From Drosophila miranda (lineage: Eukaryota > Arthropoda > Insecta > Diptera > Drosophilidae): 64,000 bases of DNA. The notes beneath the pieces are model-generated. The model did not search any database. It was not told the DNA's origin and worked only from the letters and a program-made list of their open reading frames with translations. The translations under genes were made by a program, and so were the position numbers. Where the stretch lies: assembly GCF_003369915.1 (NCBI RefSeq), contig NC_046677.1:16944913-17008912 (forward strand), in the 5' to 3' direction. Below, piece by piece: positions 45,592 through 64,000 of this stretch (position 1 is the stretch's first letter; each line of letters starts with the position of its first letter).

Positions 45592-48500
45592 GTGAGTAGC
45601 ATTCGCAATGTTTTCTATGATTTTTCCCAGCCAAAAACAACATCAGTGCAATTACGTTTGGACCTGGTGAAAGAAAAAGAAGAAAAAATTTTTTCTACGC
45701 TTCTTCTTCGCTGCGACCGCGCGCTGCTTCTGCTGCTGCTCTGGTGTTGTTGTCCTTGTTGTTGGTGTTAGTATTATATAGTGCCATGCTCCTCTGGCAC
45801 CCGCTATCTCTCTCTCTTTCACCTTCACTCTGAAGCAGCAGGGACGATTACAGTTTTATTCTCGACTGCAGAGTCGTGCGCCGTTTTTATGCTGCAATTG
45901 TGTTCGTGTGTGTGTGTGATTGTGTATGTATAAATATGTGTGCGCGCCATTAATTGAACAAAAAAAAGAGCAGAGAAAACGGAATTTTTCGGGGGGAAAA
46001 CAAGTATAAATACACACAATAAAATTATATTTTTATTATGTTTTGAAAATACTTGAATGTCCGCTTATCTTCGGAACAAAAATTTGCTGCCATTTCCACA
46101 ATTTCCTAGACAGAAATCCACTTGAATGCTGCCTCTGCTCAGTCCTCTGCCCCGCCACGGCCTCTGCCTTACAGTGTTCTGCTGCTGCTCAGCCTCTGAC
46201 GGCGTCTCAGTCTACAGCACAGGTTCGGATTCTAATGCATTTCAAGTGCGTTCCCCTCCACACAAAACTTACAACTAAACAAATTTTTGGATGATTAATC
46301 GAATTAGAGCTTACCTTTACCTGCGCCACATATGTATATGACTCAGGTGTATGTGTCGCCTGCGCGCATCGTTGGGGCTTTATTGATAATTGTGGTCTGG
46401 GACTGGGCCACGGTGACGCTGGTAAACAGAGTCTTATCGAAAGTTGGACAGAGATGTAAACCAGTTCCAAAGAGTGAATCGTTTTGTTTATAAGTAAACG
46501 GAATTCGCAGTAAATATTGAATCAGTATTTATACTATTTTCCTATTCATATTTTTTCCTGGAATTATGTTTTCCTAGTGCCTAATATGCCCATGTGCCAA
46601 GATGCAAATTACTTTCTAAGAGCGCACTGATTTTATTGAATTAATTGATGTATAAATTAAGTATAAATTAATCACCTCTAAAATGTTCTCAATAATTCGC
46701 ATAGCATAACATGGTAGCCATTTAGCACAATTTCTTATCTAAGATTTTTGAAATTGTTTGATGAATGAATGAATGCAACGAATAGCCTATCCGTAAAATC
46801 ATTCACATTTAATATATATTAATCAAAATGTTGGTAATTTATTAGTATGTATGTATTTGAATGTCTTATTTCTAAGAAACCACTGGTTAAGTTATCTCAG
46901 ATATTCTTAGAGTACACTGCCAGTACTCCACCTGCGAAGGAGGTATAAAATCTCCATTATTTTCTACTCCTTTTCCGAGTTCTCCCATGTTCCCTCCCTC
47001 TGGTTATCTCTTGCTCATTCACAAATGTCGCAGTTTCTCTGATTTTTTATTTGCTTTATGTCCATGCACCTACTGCATACATTCATATGTATACGTATGT
47101 GGGTTTGTTCATGTGTGCGTATGCTTATCTACGCTACGCTGCTGCTCTTTTTTGTTGCGCTTCTTGGTTGTTATCAGCAGCAGCGTTGGCATCGGCGGCG
47201 TCAGCGGCAGCGCGCGCAAACCTTTCCGCCATTCCCATAGGCCCACCTCCCCCCTATCACCGCCTGATGTTTTCCCGTAGTGACGACAGAGGGGCGCCGT
47301 GTGCAGTTGCACTCGCAGTAGTCGCAACAGCAGCAGCAGCGTCAGCAGAATCAATTGCAGTCGGTTACGCTGTTAGGCAGTTGATGACGACCGCTGCCCG
47401 TCGGCTGCTGCTCGTCTGTGTACAGTCGGGGTCAATGCAGTAGCGGCACTAGCCGATTCAGCACTTTTATATACCCTTTTATAAGGGAATGACGGCTTTG
47501 AAAAGATAAATGCAACGCACATATGAATGTTATAGATATATGCGGTTAAATCAGCTCAAATGTACCTCCCAGTTTATCGAAGAATATGCAAAGGTGTCAT
47601 AAGCTTCTGCTCCCGAATATACCCATCTATTCTACTTTTCCTTTGTCGAAGGTAACTGAAGCGCAACCCAAGACGCTGCTTTACGATGCTTTGTGTGTGT
47701 GTTGGTGCACTCGATTCCACTTGGTGGACCCTGTAGTGGGGGTGGAGGTGGGAGATGGAGGCGTAGGTGTGTTTGATTTTTCTAGTGGTTCCGATCTAGG
47801 TTCTGTCTCGTTTCATTTTATTTCATAGTTGCGGTTTGGCTCGCTGATTTACTACAGTGAGCACTGGCTAAGTGCGGGCAGGGGAAAGCCCAATTGAGAT
47901 GATGAAGAGGATGAAAGATCTGAGATGTTGTATAACTGCATAATTTTATCGTTACCGTACTAAAGAAGGAAATTTAAACAAGCTGGTCTGTCTTGCTCTT
48001 CTTGATACTCCTGTCATACATAGTAAGACATAAAAGAATGGTATAAAAAATGTTATCCGTCTTAGAGTTTTTAACTTCTTACAGTTAACAACTGGAAAAA
48101 AAATTCATTCCTCTTACTTATGATTCTATCTCTATATAACTACCATATTAATTTCAATCATTTAATAATTCCCCATCAGTTGTTGGTGAAAGATCTTGGG
48201 TTATTTTGTCCTTTGTCCCCATTTTTGAAGTGGCAGCATCATAAATCATTCCAAGAAACGCCGCAAGAAGTTCCACAACTCAAGAAATTATGGTTTCTCT
48301 AAAGGTACGCCCCCGATCAGAGGTTTCCATGGGTTCTACACCCACTCACAGCTCACAGGTAGATAGACACTGCAGCAGACCCCACCTACAAATGTAGTAG
48401 GTTTTTGTCTTATGTTTTAACTATTATTATAATTTACGATGCATATTGTTTAGTTAAAATTCCCCCCTTTGCCAGCAGAATTGATTGGCAATTCAAATTT

Positions 48501-51500
48501 GCCAGCCCGAAAATTAAGTGCGCAAAGTCAATATTTCAATTTGTGCATAAACCGAGGAGAAATATCAACTGCAATTCGTATGGAAAATTTGCATATGGTT
48601 GGGTTTTCCATATGTAACTGGCTCTCCGAAGAGGCAGACATCATCCTACGCACTCCACAAAAAAAAAAAAGATAAGTTGCAAATGCAAACGTGCAAATTT
48701 AGAGACTGTTTTTAAAATGAGCGCCAAAATGGATTTGTCTTTTGGGGAACTGCTTTTGCTGCGTTTCGCTGCTTGCCACATAATTATGTTATTAATTGGA
48801 TTTATGCGCAGTTTGTGCAGCATGCAACATGCAAATTTTCATGTCAGTAACTCAACCAACTATTCAGCCACTGAGCAAGGCAATTTCAATCCCCCTCTAC
48901 ATCTCCATTCGACAAGTCAGACGGCATTGAAATACAGTGCGCTGCGATAGCTATAAGTCTAATTGTCAGGATAAAACCACTTGAAGAATCAATGGAAAAC
49001 TTAATTTACCATATTCCAAGGGAAAAGGGTAATTTAGATGATGGTAGATGATAGAAAGGTATAGCTCCATGCAGAAACGGAACCCGACCGAGTAGCGATG
49101 CTGCATGACACGTGATATCTTTAGCCTGACAGGTCGCTTGAGGAATACAAATGTTCATAATTCCTGTATCGTATTGGCGCTTTACGAATTTTCCTTACCT
49201 ACAATACGAGTCCCCAAAACAGTACTCGTAATTACAGTTCTGCAACGCACTGTCCTATGCATATCTGGCTATGGCTTATCGCTGCCAACTAATTTTAGAT
49301 CTATCGAAAGCGTGATTTACGCTTTTCAGTTTTCAGTATCCCCCAGTATCTTTTTGTTCAGCCAGTCAGTGGGCGGCCCCTTCTTGTTATTTTTTGATAT
49401 CCATATAAATATTTTTGTTTCCGTCCGCTGGGTTCTCCGCAGACCCCGGGTCTGCCCTCCTGCTCTTGATCTTCTTGTCGCGATAATCCGTTCGCGCAAT
49501 GGTAATAAAACGCCAAAAAAAACACAAAAAGCAAGAAAAAAAAATTGTCAACACGAATTTGAACTTATTTTTAGACCCTGGCGCAATAGGATTTTCTCTT
49601 TTATTGTTATAATGCCGACAACAACTTTATTAAGAAGTGCTTGGGAGCAGATTTCTATCATCGTTCATGAAGTTGGCTTTTGGGGACAAACACCGAACAT
49701 TGGCTTAAATCAAAGATCAAAAGGAGTTTTAATTTTTAGAGAAAGTCGAGTCGAGTTGTACTCTGCAAAATGATAAATGAAACTGAATTTATCGGAATAT
49801 AGAATATAATTTTATTCTGTGCTGAAAGCTACTCGTATATAATCAAAATGTATATTCAATTATTTTTAATGGTATTAATCATTTTTATTGACTTGATTAT
49901 TGGGTTTTAATTAACCGTTTATGCAATGAATTCATCAATTAAATTACTTATTTATTGAAATTGATTTAATAAGCTTTATAACATTGAACAAGAATCTTCA
50001 TTCAATCGAAAATGTTTCTTATATGTATGTATGTATATCCGAACACATACGATGAGCTCGATAGAATAAATTGATATGCAAAGACTTATGGAAACGGTAT
50101 GTTTGTAGGAGAATATACATAGATAGATAGAAGATGTTTACAGTTAGAATAGGAAAGCTAAAAAGTGTCGGTAGGGATCATATTGAGCTTTTCTAAAGAA
50201 ATTGAATAGTTTTATAGCATAAAATACAATATAGAAATTAAAAAAAAAAAAAATTTAAAAAAATACAACATTTCACTTTTTGACTCAAAGAAACTTCAGA
50301 TAATACTTTTCCAAGACTTTACACTTACAAACAACTCAATCTTTAATCCTCAAACAGAAAAACTCCCTCTGGATTTGTCTATAAACCAGCAAAAGTGCCA
50401 CATTCAGTGCACAAAATCGATGCAAATGGCAGCTTTAAGAGACAAACTGCGCCAAAACCTATGAAAACGCAACTTTAAACTGTAATAAAGTGGGAAATTA
50501 CAGCGCATAAATCTCTGTCGCTAAACTGTCAGTGAAGTGCAGTGCAGTGGGGGAATCGGAATGGTTATAAGTGCGGAGTGGGGGGGAGAGAGCCAGGGAC
50601 TGGGAGCTAAGTCATGCAACAGGCTGGCAGGCAGTCAGCCAGCCAACACCCACACAGAGCTGCGGGATCGTCTTGAATGAAAATAGCCAGTAACTAAAGT
50701 TTTACAGTTGTGGAGCTACTGGCTACTGTCGATCCATTCGCATTCGTGGTCGTCGTTCTCCCTGAATATTAAGCACCCATTCAGCCACACACAGTGCTCC
50801 CGGTTCCCTCTCTGGGGGCTGCTCAGGCATTCTGCTCCCATCGCATCGGCTTGGCGCTTCATTGTCCATATAAAACTAATAATTATTGCATTTAAAATCT
50901 AATAAATTTTTGCATTGACAATGCGGAGTTTACAAAAGTCGTATGCGCGTAGACGAAGATGATGGGGTGGGGACTATTGGAGGCAACACCAACTCTACAC
51001 TTAGCCGCTCCCATTTTAATGGTATAGATATCCATCAAAGTAGTAAACAATTACAGCAACAATTCTGGGTTTATACCAAATTGATACCCTTTAGATGTAC
51101 CTGATTTCATGAGAGGATAGTATGTTTAGCGCAGGTGGTACATACCTTTGAACTGTTTGTAAATATATTCCATAAATATTCTATTTCTATAAATATATAT
51201 CTGGAAAATATGCCTTATACGTATTTTATTTGTATTATCCTATGAAGATGGAATTTTAGCAATGAAAACCAGCATTCTTCTAGTACACAATATTCGTTTT
51301 AAAATACAAATTAATAAAGACATATGATCATTCCAACATTAATTACACATACATTTTTTCATAGCTATTTAGTTTGACTGAAGGACGAAGTAGTAGAAGT
51401 AAGTAGAAGCCGTCATTAAATTCCGAATCTTAAGAAGGAATAGTGAAAAAAAAAACACTCTTGTAACCGAAGTTTTGAGCTGATAGAAAATATATTCCCG

Positions 51501-54500
51501 TTCTATATGATGGCAGCCCTTTCAGCAAGAGATTTCCCTCCAGCCCGAAAGTTTCTTAAGTTTAGCCCCTACGTAGTAGTTTATTTTGTGTGATTCTATT
51601 CAATCATTCCAGCTTATCCTTAATGATCATCAATCTAGTCGTTATCTTCTATTTCTTGAGCTTCTTTTGGGTTTTCTAGCTCCTCTTCGGTCCTCTGCTT
51701 CTTGTGGCGCTAGTGTCTACAGTGGACAGTGTTTCGATTTGAGCTTTTGACCATAATTGTTGTACTTGTCATTGTTTTGTGTCGCGTTGCCAACTTAAGT
51801 ACAGCCTGCACGCACACACTCACACATAAACATACATATGTGTGTGTGCGTGTTAAATACATGTAATTAGCCATGTTTGTGCCATTTAATCCACTCGATT
51901 GTGCAACTCCCTCTCTCTCGACCTCCTGCTTTGGATCTAAAGAGCTCGCTGCTCATCGCGGCGACGCTTTTCTAAGAATTCTTTTACGTTTTGTTTTGGC
52001 GCACGCATTAGGCGCCACACAGCAACAGCACGTTTAACCCGCCAGCCAGGAGGAGCTGCATCGCGCAGGAACAGGAGACGAAGGGGAGAATCCTACACAG
52101 CAAGAAAAGATCGAGAGAGATCTATTGAAATTGGTGGATAAAACGCTTTAAATGTGTTTGTCAAATACAAAATTTTAATTGAATATCCCTTTTAAGGAAA
52201 AATCTGTTTATGTGTGCTAAAGAATATATCCTTTAAATTAAAAATAAAACTTCAAAGGGATTCTTATTTAAGAATAGTAAGAGGTTTTAAGACTATAGCT
52301 ATTAATATACAATTTTTTTGTTTTTTCAAAAACCTAATTTTTAGAATTTCTGTCATTCTCTTAAAACCAGATTCAAAAACTTGTTTCTAGTTGGTATTGT
52401 TTTTCTCTAAGTGCAGCTAAGGGAACTTGGCGCATACTCCACATATTTATGGCTATTTAAGCGAACCGAACGAATCGTGGATGCCGCCGATGACGAAGAT
52501 GATGATCGTGGCGGAGGCTGCTCCTGGTTGCAGGTTGCAGTTGCTGCTACTTTTGTGGTCGGCCAGTCATTGGCATTGATTGGCAGTTGAACACGCAACA
52601 ATTGTTGCATGTACAGGCGTCGACAATGACGGTGCAGCAGCCACCAACCACCACAATCTCTGTTTGTGGCAGTTAAAGTTGCCTTTTGTCACATGTTTGG
52701 CGTGCATTTTGTTGCTTATTTAATTGGCTGCAAGTTCACATACAAATTGTGTAGATTTCCTGTATTTTGAGACGCTTGACCACCCAGCAATAGAAAATAC
52801 AGTAGATATTGGTTTCAACTAAGAAAGACTTTTCTGAAAATATTGTTCAAATAGGGTCTAAGGTTACTGGAAAATCCAGTGAGGAAGGAACCAAGCAGCC
52901 ATTACGAATATGCAAGATCTTGGCTTTTTGGGGGAATATTTTTATATTAAAATAATTATGTTATTTGTTTGTTGTTTCTACAAACAATTTTCAGCAAAGT
53001 TTATTCACTTTTTAGTATTTTATCAGAATAATCTGCTCTTTTCCAACCATTTCCATTCGTCTGCCAGGAAAGCTCTTCAACAAGTAGTAAAAATAATTTC
53101 CGTATTAAATAATTTACAAATGAATTGTATATATAAATATTAAATACGATTATTTTGAATTTCCTAAAATACAATTTTCGTAACTAAACAATAGATTGCA
53201 TGTTTGCATTATCGATTGCTGCTCAAAAGAAAATATCGCCAGTTTTCTAGTTCTCCTATAACGTCATTTGCCCATCAAAAAGTCTATTTTCTATTGATGA
53301 AACATTTAATTTTTTGAAATTTCGATGACTTTTAAGTATTTTTAGAAGAATACTATAATTAATCTGTGCAAAGGTTTTCGATGATGTCTTTTAATTTGAA
53401 ATTTGCCATTTTCTTAGGGTATAGAACCACTAAATAATGTGTTCACCCTGCGATTCGTTCTACAATTTTCATATAACCGATATTCACTGTACGTTTCATC
53501 CCTTACCAGCCTCAACATTTAGGTGGTAGGTGGTACGGCCAGTGTTGACAGCTCAATTACATGACAAAGCCCGAGCAGAGTTGCGCGTGCTACCCTGCAA
53601 TTATCGCAGCAATTATTTGCAATTTGAATGAAGTTAATTTACTTAAAAAAAGGATTTTTCCTGTTTTCCTGTGTGTTGTCCGCATTTTCCCCCATTGAAG
53701 TTTCCACTTTGGCACGTGGCAGTGGATCGAGCGAGAGGGTTTCATATGTGTGTATAATTTGTGTGCATACATTTTTATTGTTTATTTTTTTGTTTGTTGT
53801 TTTTGCTGTACTACATAATTATGGTACTGAAAGTTTTATGTACGCTGTTTTTTTTTTGTGCCATTCGAGGGGTGCACGCGCCTCTTGACTATTTTCGATT
53901 TTTACGACGACTGTGTAATGTTACCCATGTTGGCAATAAATTCGCGTTTAGTAGTGTTAAACACGCTATAAAAACAACACTGTGAAATATGAGGAGGGGC
54001 AGTTTGACCCCTTATAAAGAAAACGCATACATTTTAGGCACAAAGATTAAAAAAAATGAACATTTTGAAAAGTAAACACTTCAAATTTTTGGCATATCTG
54101 AGAAATTACCGTTGGATGTATTTTATGCTATGGTTTATTTGGCAACAATTGACTAAGATTTTCGGCACGCCCATCAGCTGTTCCACGCTCCCCCTAATTT
54201 ACCCCTCCCTACACCGAAAATAGTTGGCAACGCATTGCTTTTGTTCTTACAGTTATTTTTGTAATGCGCGCCCTGCAAACAAATACACAAACACGTACAC
54301 ATATGTTCATGTACAGAATGTACACCCTGCCATCAGAGAGATCCATAGAATTTTTTGATTCCTCGCCTGTCGTTCCGTCCATCCGTCGTCCCACGTACGA
54401 CGCTCCCGCTGCCTCTGCCCAATGCCCCCCACCCCTCCGTTCACTTGTTGTGGATGCGGTTGGGGTGTTTACAGTTTGATTGTGGGCCGACGCCGCCGCC

Positions 54501-54604
54501 ACCGCCGCCGCCTGCACACAAACACGTTTGCGTTCACGTGCAGGCGCCCCTTGCCCCCCATTGCCGATAGAGCATTTGATTTGTTTAAAAACTAAACTTT
54601 ATTC

Positions 54605-54622
54605 GTGTGTGTGTGTGTGTGT
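54605..54622. repeat. (GT)n microsatellite
   Basis: About nine GT units upstream of the proximal Mad exon. Confidence 0.85.
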
Positions 54623-55529
54623 TGTTGTGTGCACTTGGCTGTTGCTGTTGCTGCGCTGCCTTTGGCTGTGGCTTTGCTACAAAAACACAAACACACACAG
54701 TCTCGCGTCAATCAAAGCAGCACCAACACACGTAAGCTTTCGGGGCAGCGAAAAGAATACGTCACTCAGCGGTGATTGGGTATCGAGGGCCGGGCAATAA
54801 CAATGGAAACGCGTTTGGGAAGGGTTAAATGTTGGGGTTTTTTTTCATTTATGACGTTTTTTTTTCATTCAGTAAAGGCTTTGTATTTGATTATAAAATA
54901 ATAACACAATTTGTTGTTTGCTGTTACTAACTGTTGGGTAAAGTTTGCTTTGTAAATATAAATTTAATAAATAAATATAAATTAAAGCTCTGTCAATAGT
55001 AATTTTTATGCTCCCCATATTTACGCCATCCCTGGCACACCTCCACACTCAAGTCACAGCGACACACTCACACAGGGACGACGCACACCCAATGCAGTGC
55101 ATTTTTTTGTTCGTCAAGAGTCAGTCAACACTTTCCGGACTCGCTGTTCAGGCTCGTTTGGGGCATTCGTCGTTGATCGTTCGTGTCGTGCAGTTGATTT
55201 TTTTGACTCGCGGTTCCCTCTCGCTGCCACTCTCCCGCGGATCGCGATCGTTGAATATTTGCGTAATTTCCCGCAAAAAAATATTGAAATAGCATTTATA
55301 AATTATATTCTTAAAAAGTTAAATAAAAAGATCACATTTGGCTTTTGATTGAAATTCGGTTTTACAGAGTCGGAAATGCAGATCGTAACAAATCGGACGT
55401 CGTGGAGGGTCGTCGTATTTACATGCAAATAACATTTTGATTCCAACTTTGATTTGTGCATCTCGTTCTGTCGTATCGCTATCGCGTGTGCCTCCCTCCC
55501 CATCTCTCACACGCCTGTGTGCGTGCCTG

Positions 55530-55555
55530 CGTGTGCGCGTGTGTGTGTGTGCGTG
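55530..55555. repeat. (GT)n microsatellite with GC interruptions
   Basis: GTGTGCGCGTGTGTGTGTGT tract within the probable 5' UTR of the proximal Mad transcript. Confidence 0.85.
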
Positions 55556-55638
55556 CAATATAAATAAATATTATATCTGCAATCTTTCATTTTAAAAGTT
55601 AACCAACAACAACAGCAGAACCTACAACGATACTCAAC

Positions 55639-63084
<7,446 letters not shown>

Positions 63085-63442
63085 ATTTAAGACACAAAAC
63101 ATAACACAGAAAAAATACAAAACCAGTAGCTAAAGTGTACGCAAGGGAGAGCAAGAGTAAAGTATGTAAAAGACGTAGAAACAGGACAGAAAAGAGATCC
63201 CATCTAAAGGGATAAAAGTATATTTAGTGCCTGAAGATGATCATAAGAATTGACATTTTTATGTCTATATAATGTGTATGTGTAAGCATAGATCTATGCC
63301 TCTTATAAACTATCCAGATCTATCCAGATGTTTGTGGATATATAGTTGTATATCGAAAGCTACTCAAAAACCCGCCCTTTGTCTGTATTTTATAGTTTAT
63401 CGTATGATTTTCTATGCGAATGTCATTCCTAACGCTAAAACA

Positions 63443-63448
63443 AATAAA
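63443..63448 (+). terminator. AATAAA, candidate Mad polyadenylation signal
   Basis: About 360 nt after the Mad stop. Longer 3' ends remain possible. Confidence 0.5.
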
Positions 63449-63647
63449 ACACGAAAAATGCAAAAAAATGAACAAAAATTTTAGTAGAACCCACTACAAA
63501 ATGGTAATACTATACACGCATGATCTATATAAAATAATGATCTACAATATATGCAATGCTGTATGCCCATTGGCAAAAACGTTGTTGTTAAAGTCTATTT
63601 CAAGTGCTACTTATGTGTCATTGCAAAAGCTGCTTTAAATATAAAAA

Positions 63648-63648
<1 letters not shown>

Positions 63649-63678
<30 letters not shown>
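63649..63678. repeat. (TA)n microsatellite
   Basis: TATATATATA tract with a single C interruption, downstream of Mad. Confidence 0.9.
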
Positions 63679-64000
63679 AAGCACCTAATTAAACCTATCC
63701 ACTTTAATTACATAAGCTAAAGAAAGTGCTTACATAAGAATACGACGATGAAAACTTTTTGCAATACATTTCTTAAAATGATTCTTTATTGAAGAAACCC
63801 CCATTTATGTTCTCATTCTTTGCGGTTGGCTTTTGATCAACGAATTCAATGTTTTACAAAAGTTGATTTAAATTTATGGTTTAACTAATTTTAAGTTGAA
63901 AATACAATAGAAAAAAAAAAAAAAATACACACTGCAATTAAAAAATGTTTAATTTTAATTAATTACTTTTTGCAAACGATGATCTTTTGTTATCTTACGT

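Larger units (their letters stand above)
45592..55638 (+). other. Long upstream intron of Mad
   Basis: About 10 kb without a supported gene. The longest open frame, 49105-49773 (222 codons, real ATG), has no domain or composition typical of a protein. CAG/CTG-rich stretches (47150-47450) generate overlapping frames on both strands. Microsatellites occur at 54605-54622 (GT). Probably holds Mad enhancers; none is identifiable by eye. Confidence 0.45.
63085..64000. other. Mad 3' UTR and downstream AT-rich DNA
   Basis: AATAAA at 63443-63448 is a plausible cleavage signal for Mad. Beyond it lies a TA-repeat (63649-63678) and AT-rich DNA to the window end with no gene supported. Confidence 0.6.

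Noticed and set aside
47051..47443. Overlapping frames on both strands around CAG/CTG-rich DNA
   Set aside because: Simple-sequence DNA keeps several frames open at once. No start context or conserved motif singles one out.
49105..49773. 222-codon plus-strand open frame with a real ATG in the Mad upstream intron
   Set aside because: No signal peptide, domain or family likeness. Composition shifts along its length with the local DNA, including a Lys-rich patch from an A-run. Most likely chance, though the length is unusual for AT-rich sequence.

Overview
This is eukaryotic nuclear DNA from a Drosophila species. The decisive marker is a complete Mad gene (Mothers against dpp, a BMP-pathway SMAD) of the exact 455-residue fly length. 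Around it lie fly-sized introns (about 60 bp up to 14 kb), GTRAGT donors, fly core-promoter motifs and two serine-tRNA(AGA) genes. Several Mad linker residues differ from D. melanogaster as I remember it, so I suspect another species, perhaps of the obscura group. That species call is inference.

Layout, left to right. (1) 441-687: what look like the last two exons of a plus-strand gene that starts before the window. (2) 1113-2006: an intronless 297-residue orphan with a cysteine-rich N-terminus. (3) 2007-12046: mostly AT-rich non-coding DNA, with one plausible small two-helix membrane protein on the minus strand (10410-10778). (4) 12409-31663: a 12-coding-exon RASGEF1-family Ras exchange factor, including a 33-nt microexon and a 9.3-kb last intron. 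(5) 32854-33973: two small secreted cysteine-rich protein genes in divergent orientation, sharing a promoter region of under 180 bp with a TATA box on each side. They have the same intron phase and cysteine spacing, so they look like ancient tandem paralogues. (6) 34061-37246: two identical tRNA-Ser(AGA) genes and a tRNA-Gly(GCC). The second serine tRNA and the glycine tRNA lie inside introns of the next gene. (7) 35370-41549, minus: an ABHD2-type alpha/beta hydrolase (Hydr2). (8) 42757-44719, minus: tyrosyl-DNA phosphodiesterase 1 (gkt, glaikit), with a PAR-binding zinc finger and an apparent one-base frame break. (9) 45459-63084, plus: Mad, with two alternative 5' exons that decide between a 455- and a 506-residue protein.

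The genes do not form a pathway; this is an ordinary euchromatic gene neighbourhood. The most unexpected structure is a ~90-bp sequence present twice in inverted orientation, about 88% identical apart from one 10-bp indel. One copy is at 41751-41850 (reading toward Hydr2) and the other at 45380-45469 (reading toward Mad). Each copy is an array of GGTATATTT elements ending in the fly Motif 1 core element GGTCACACTG. Together they bracket gkt. I found no CRISPR array, prokaryotic operon or intact transposon.
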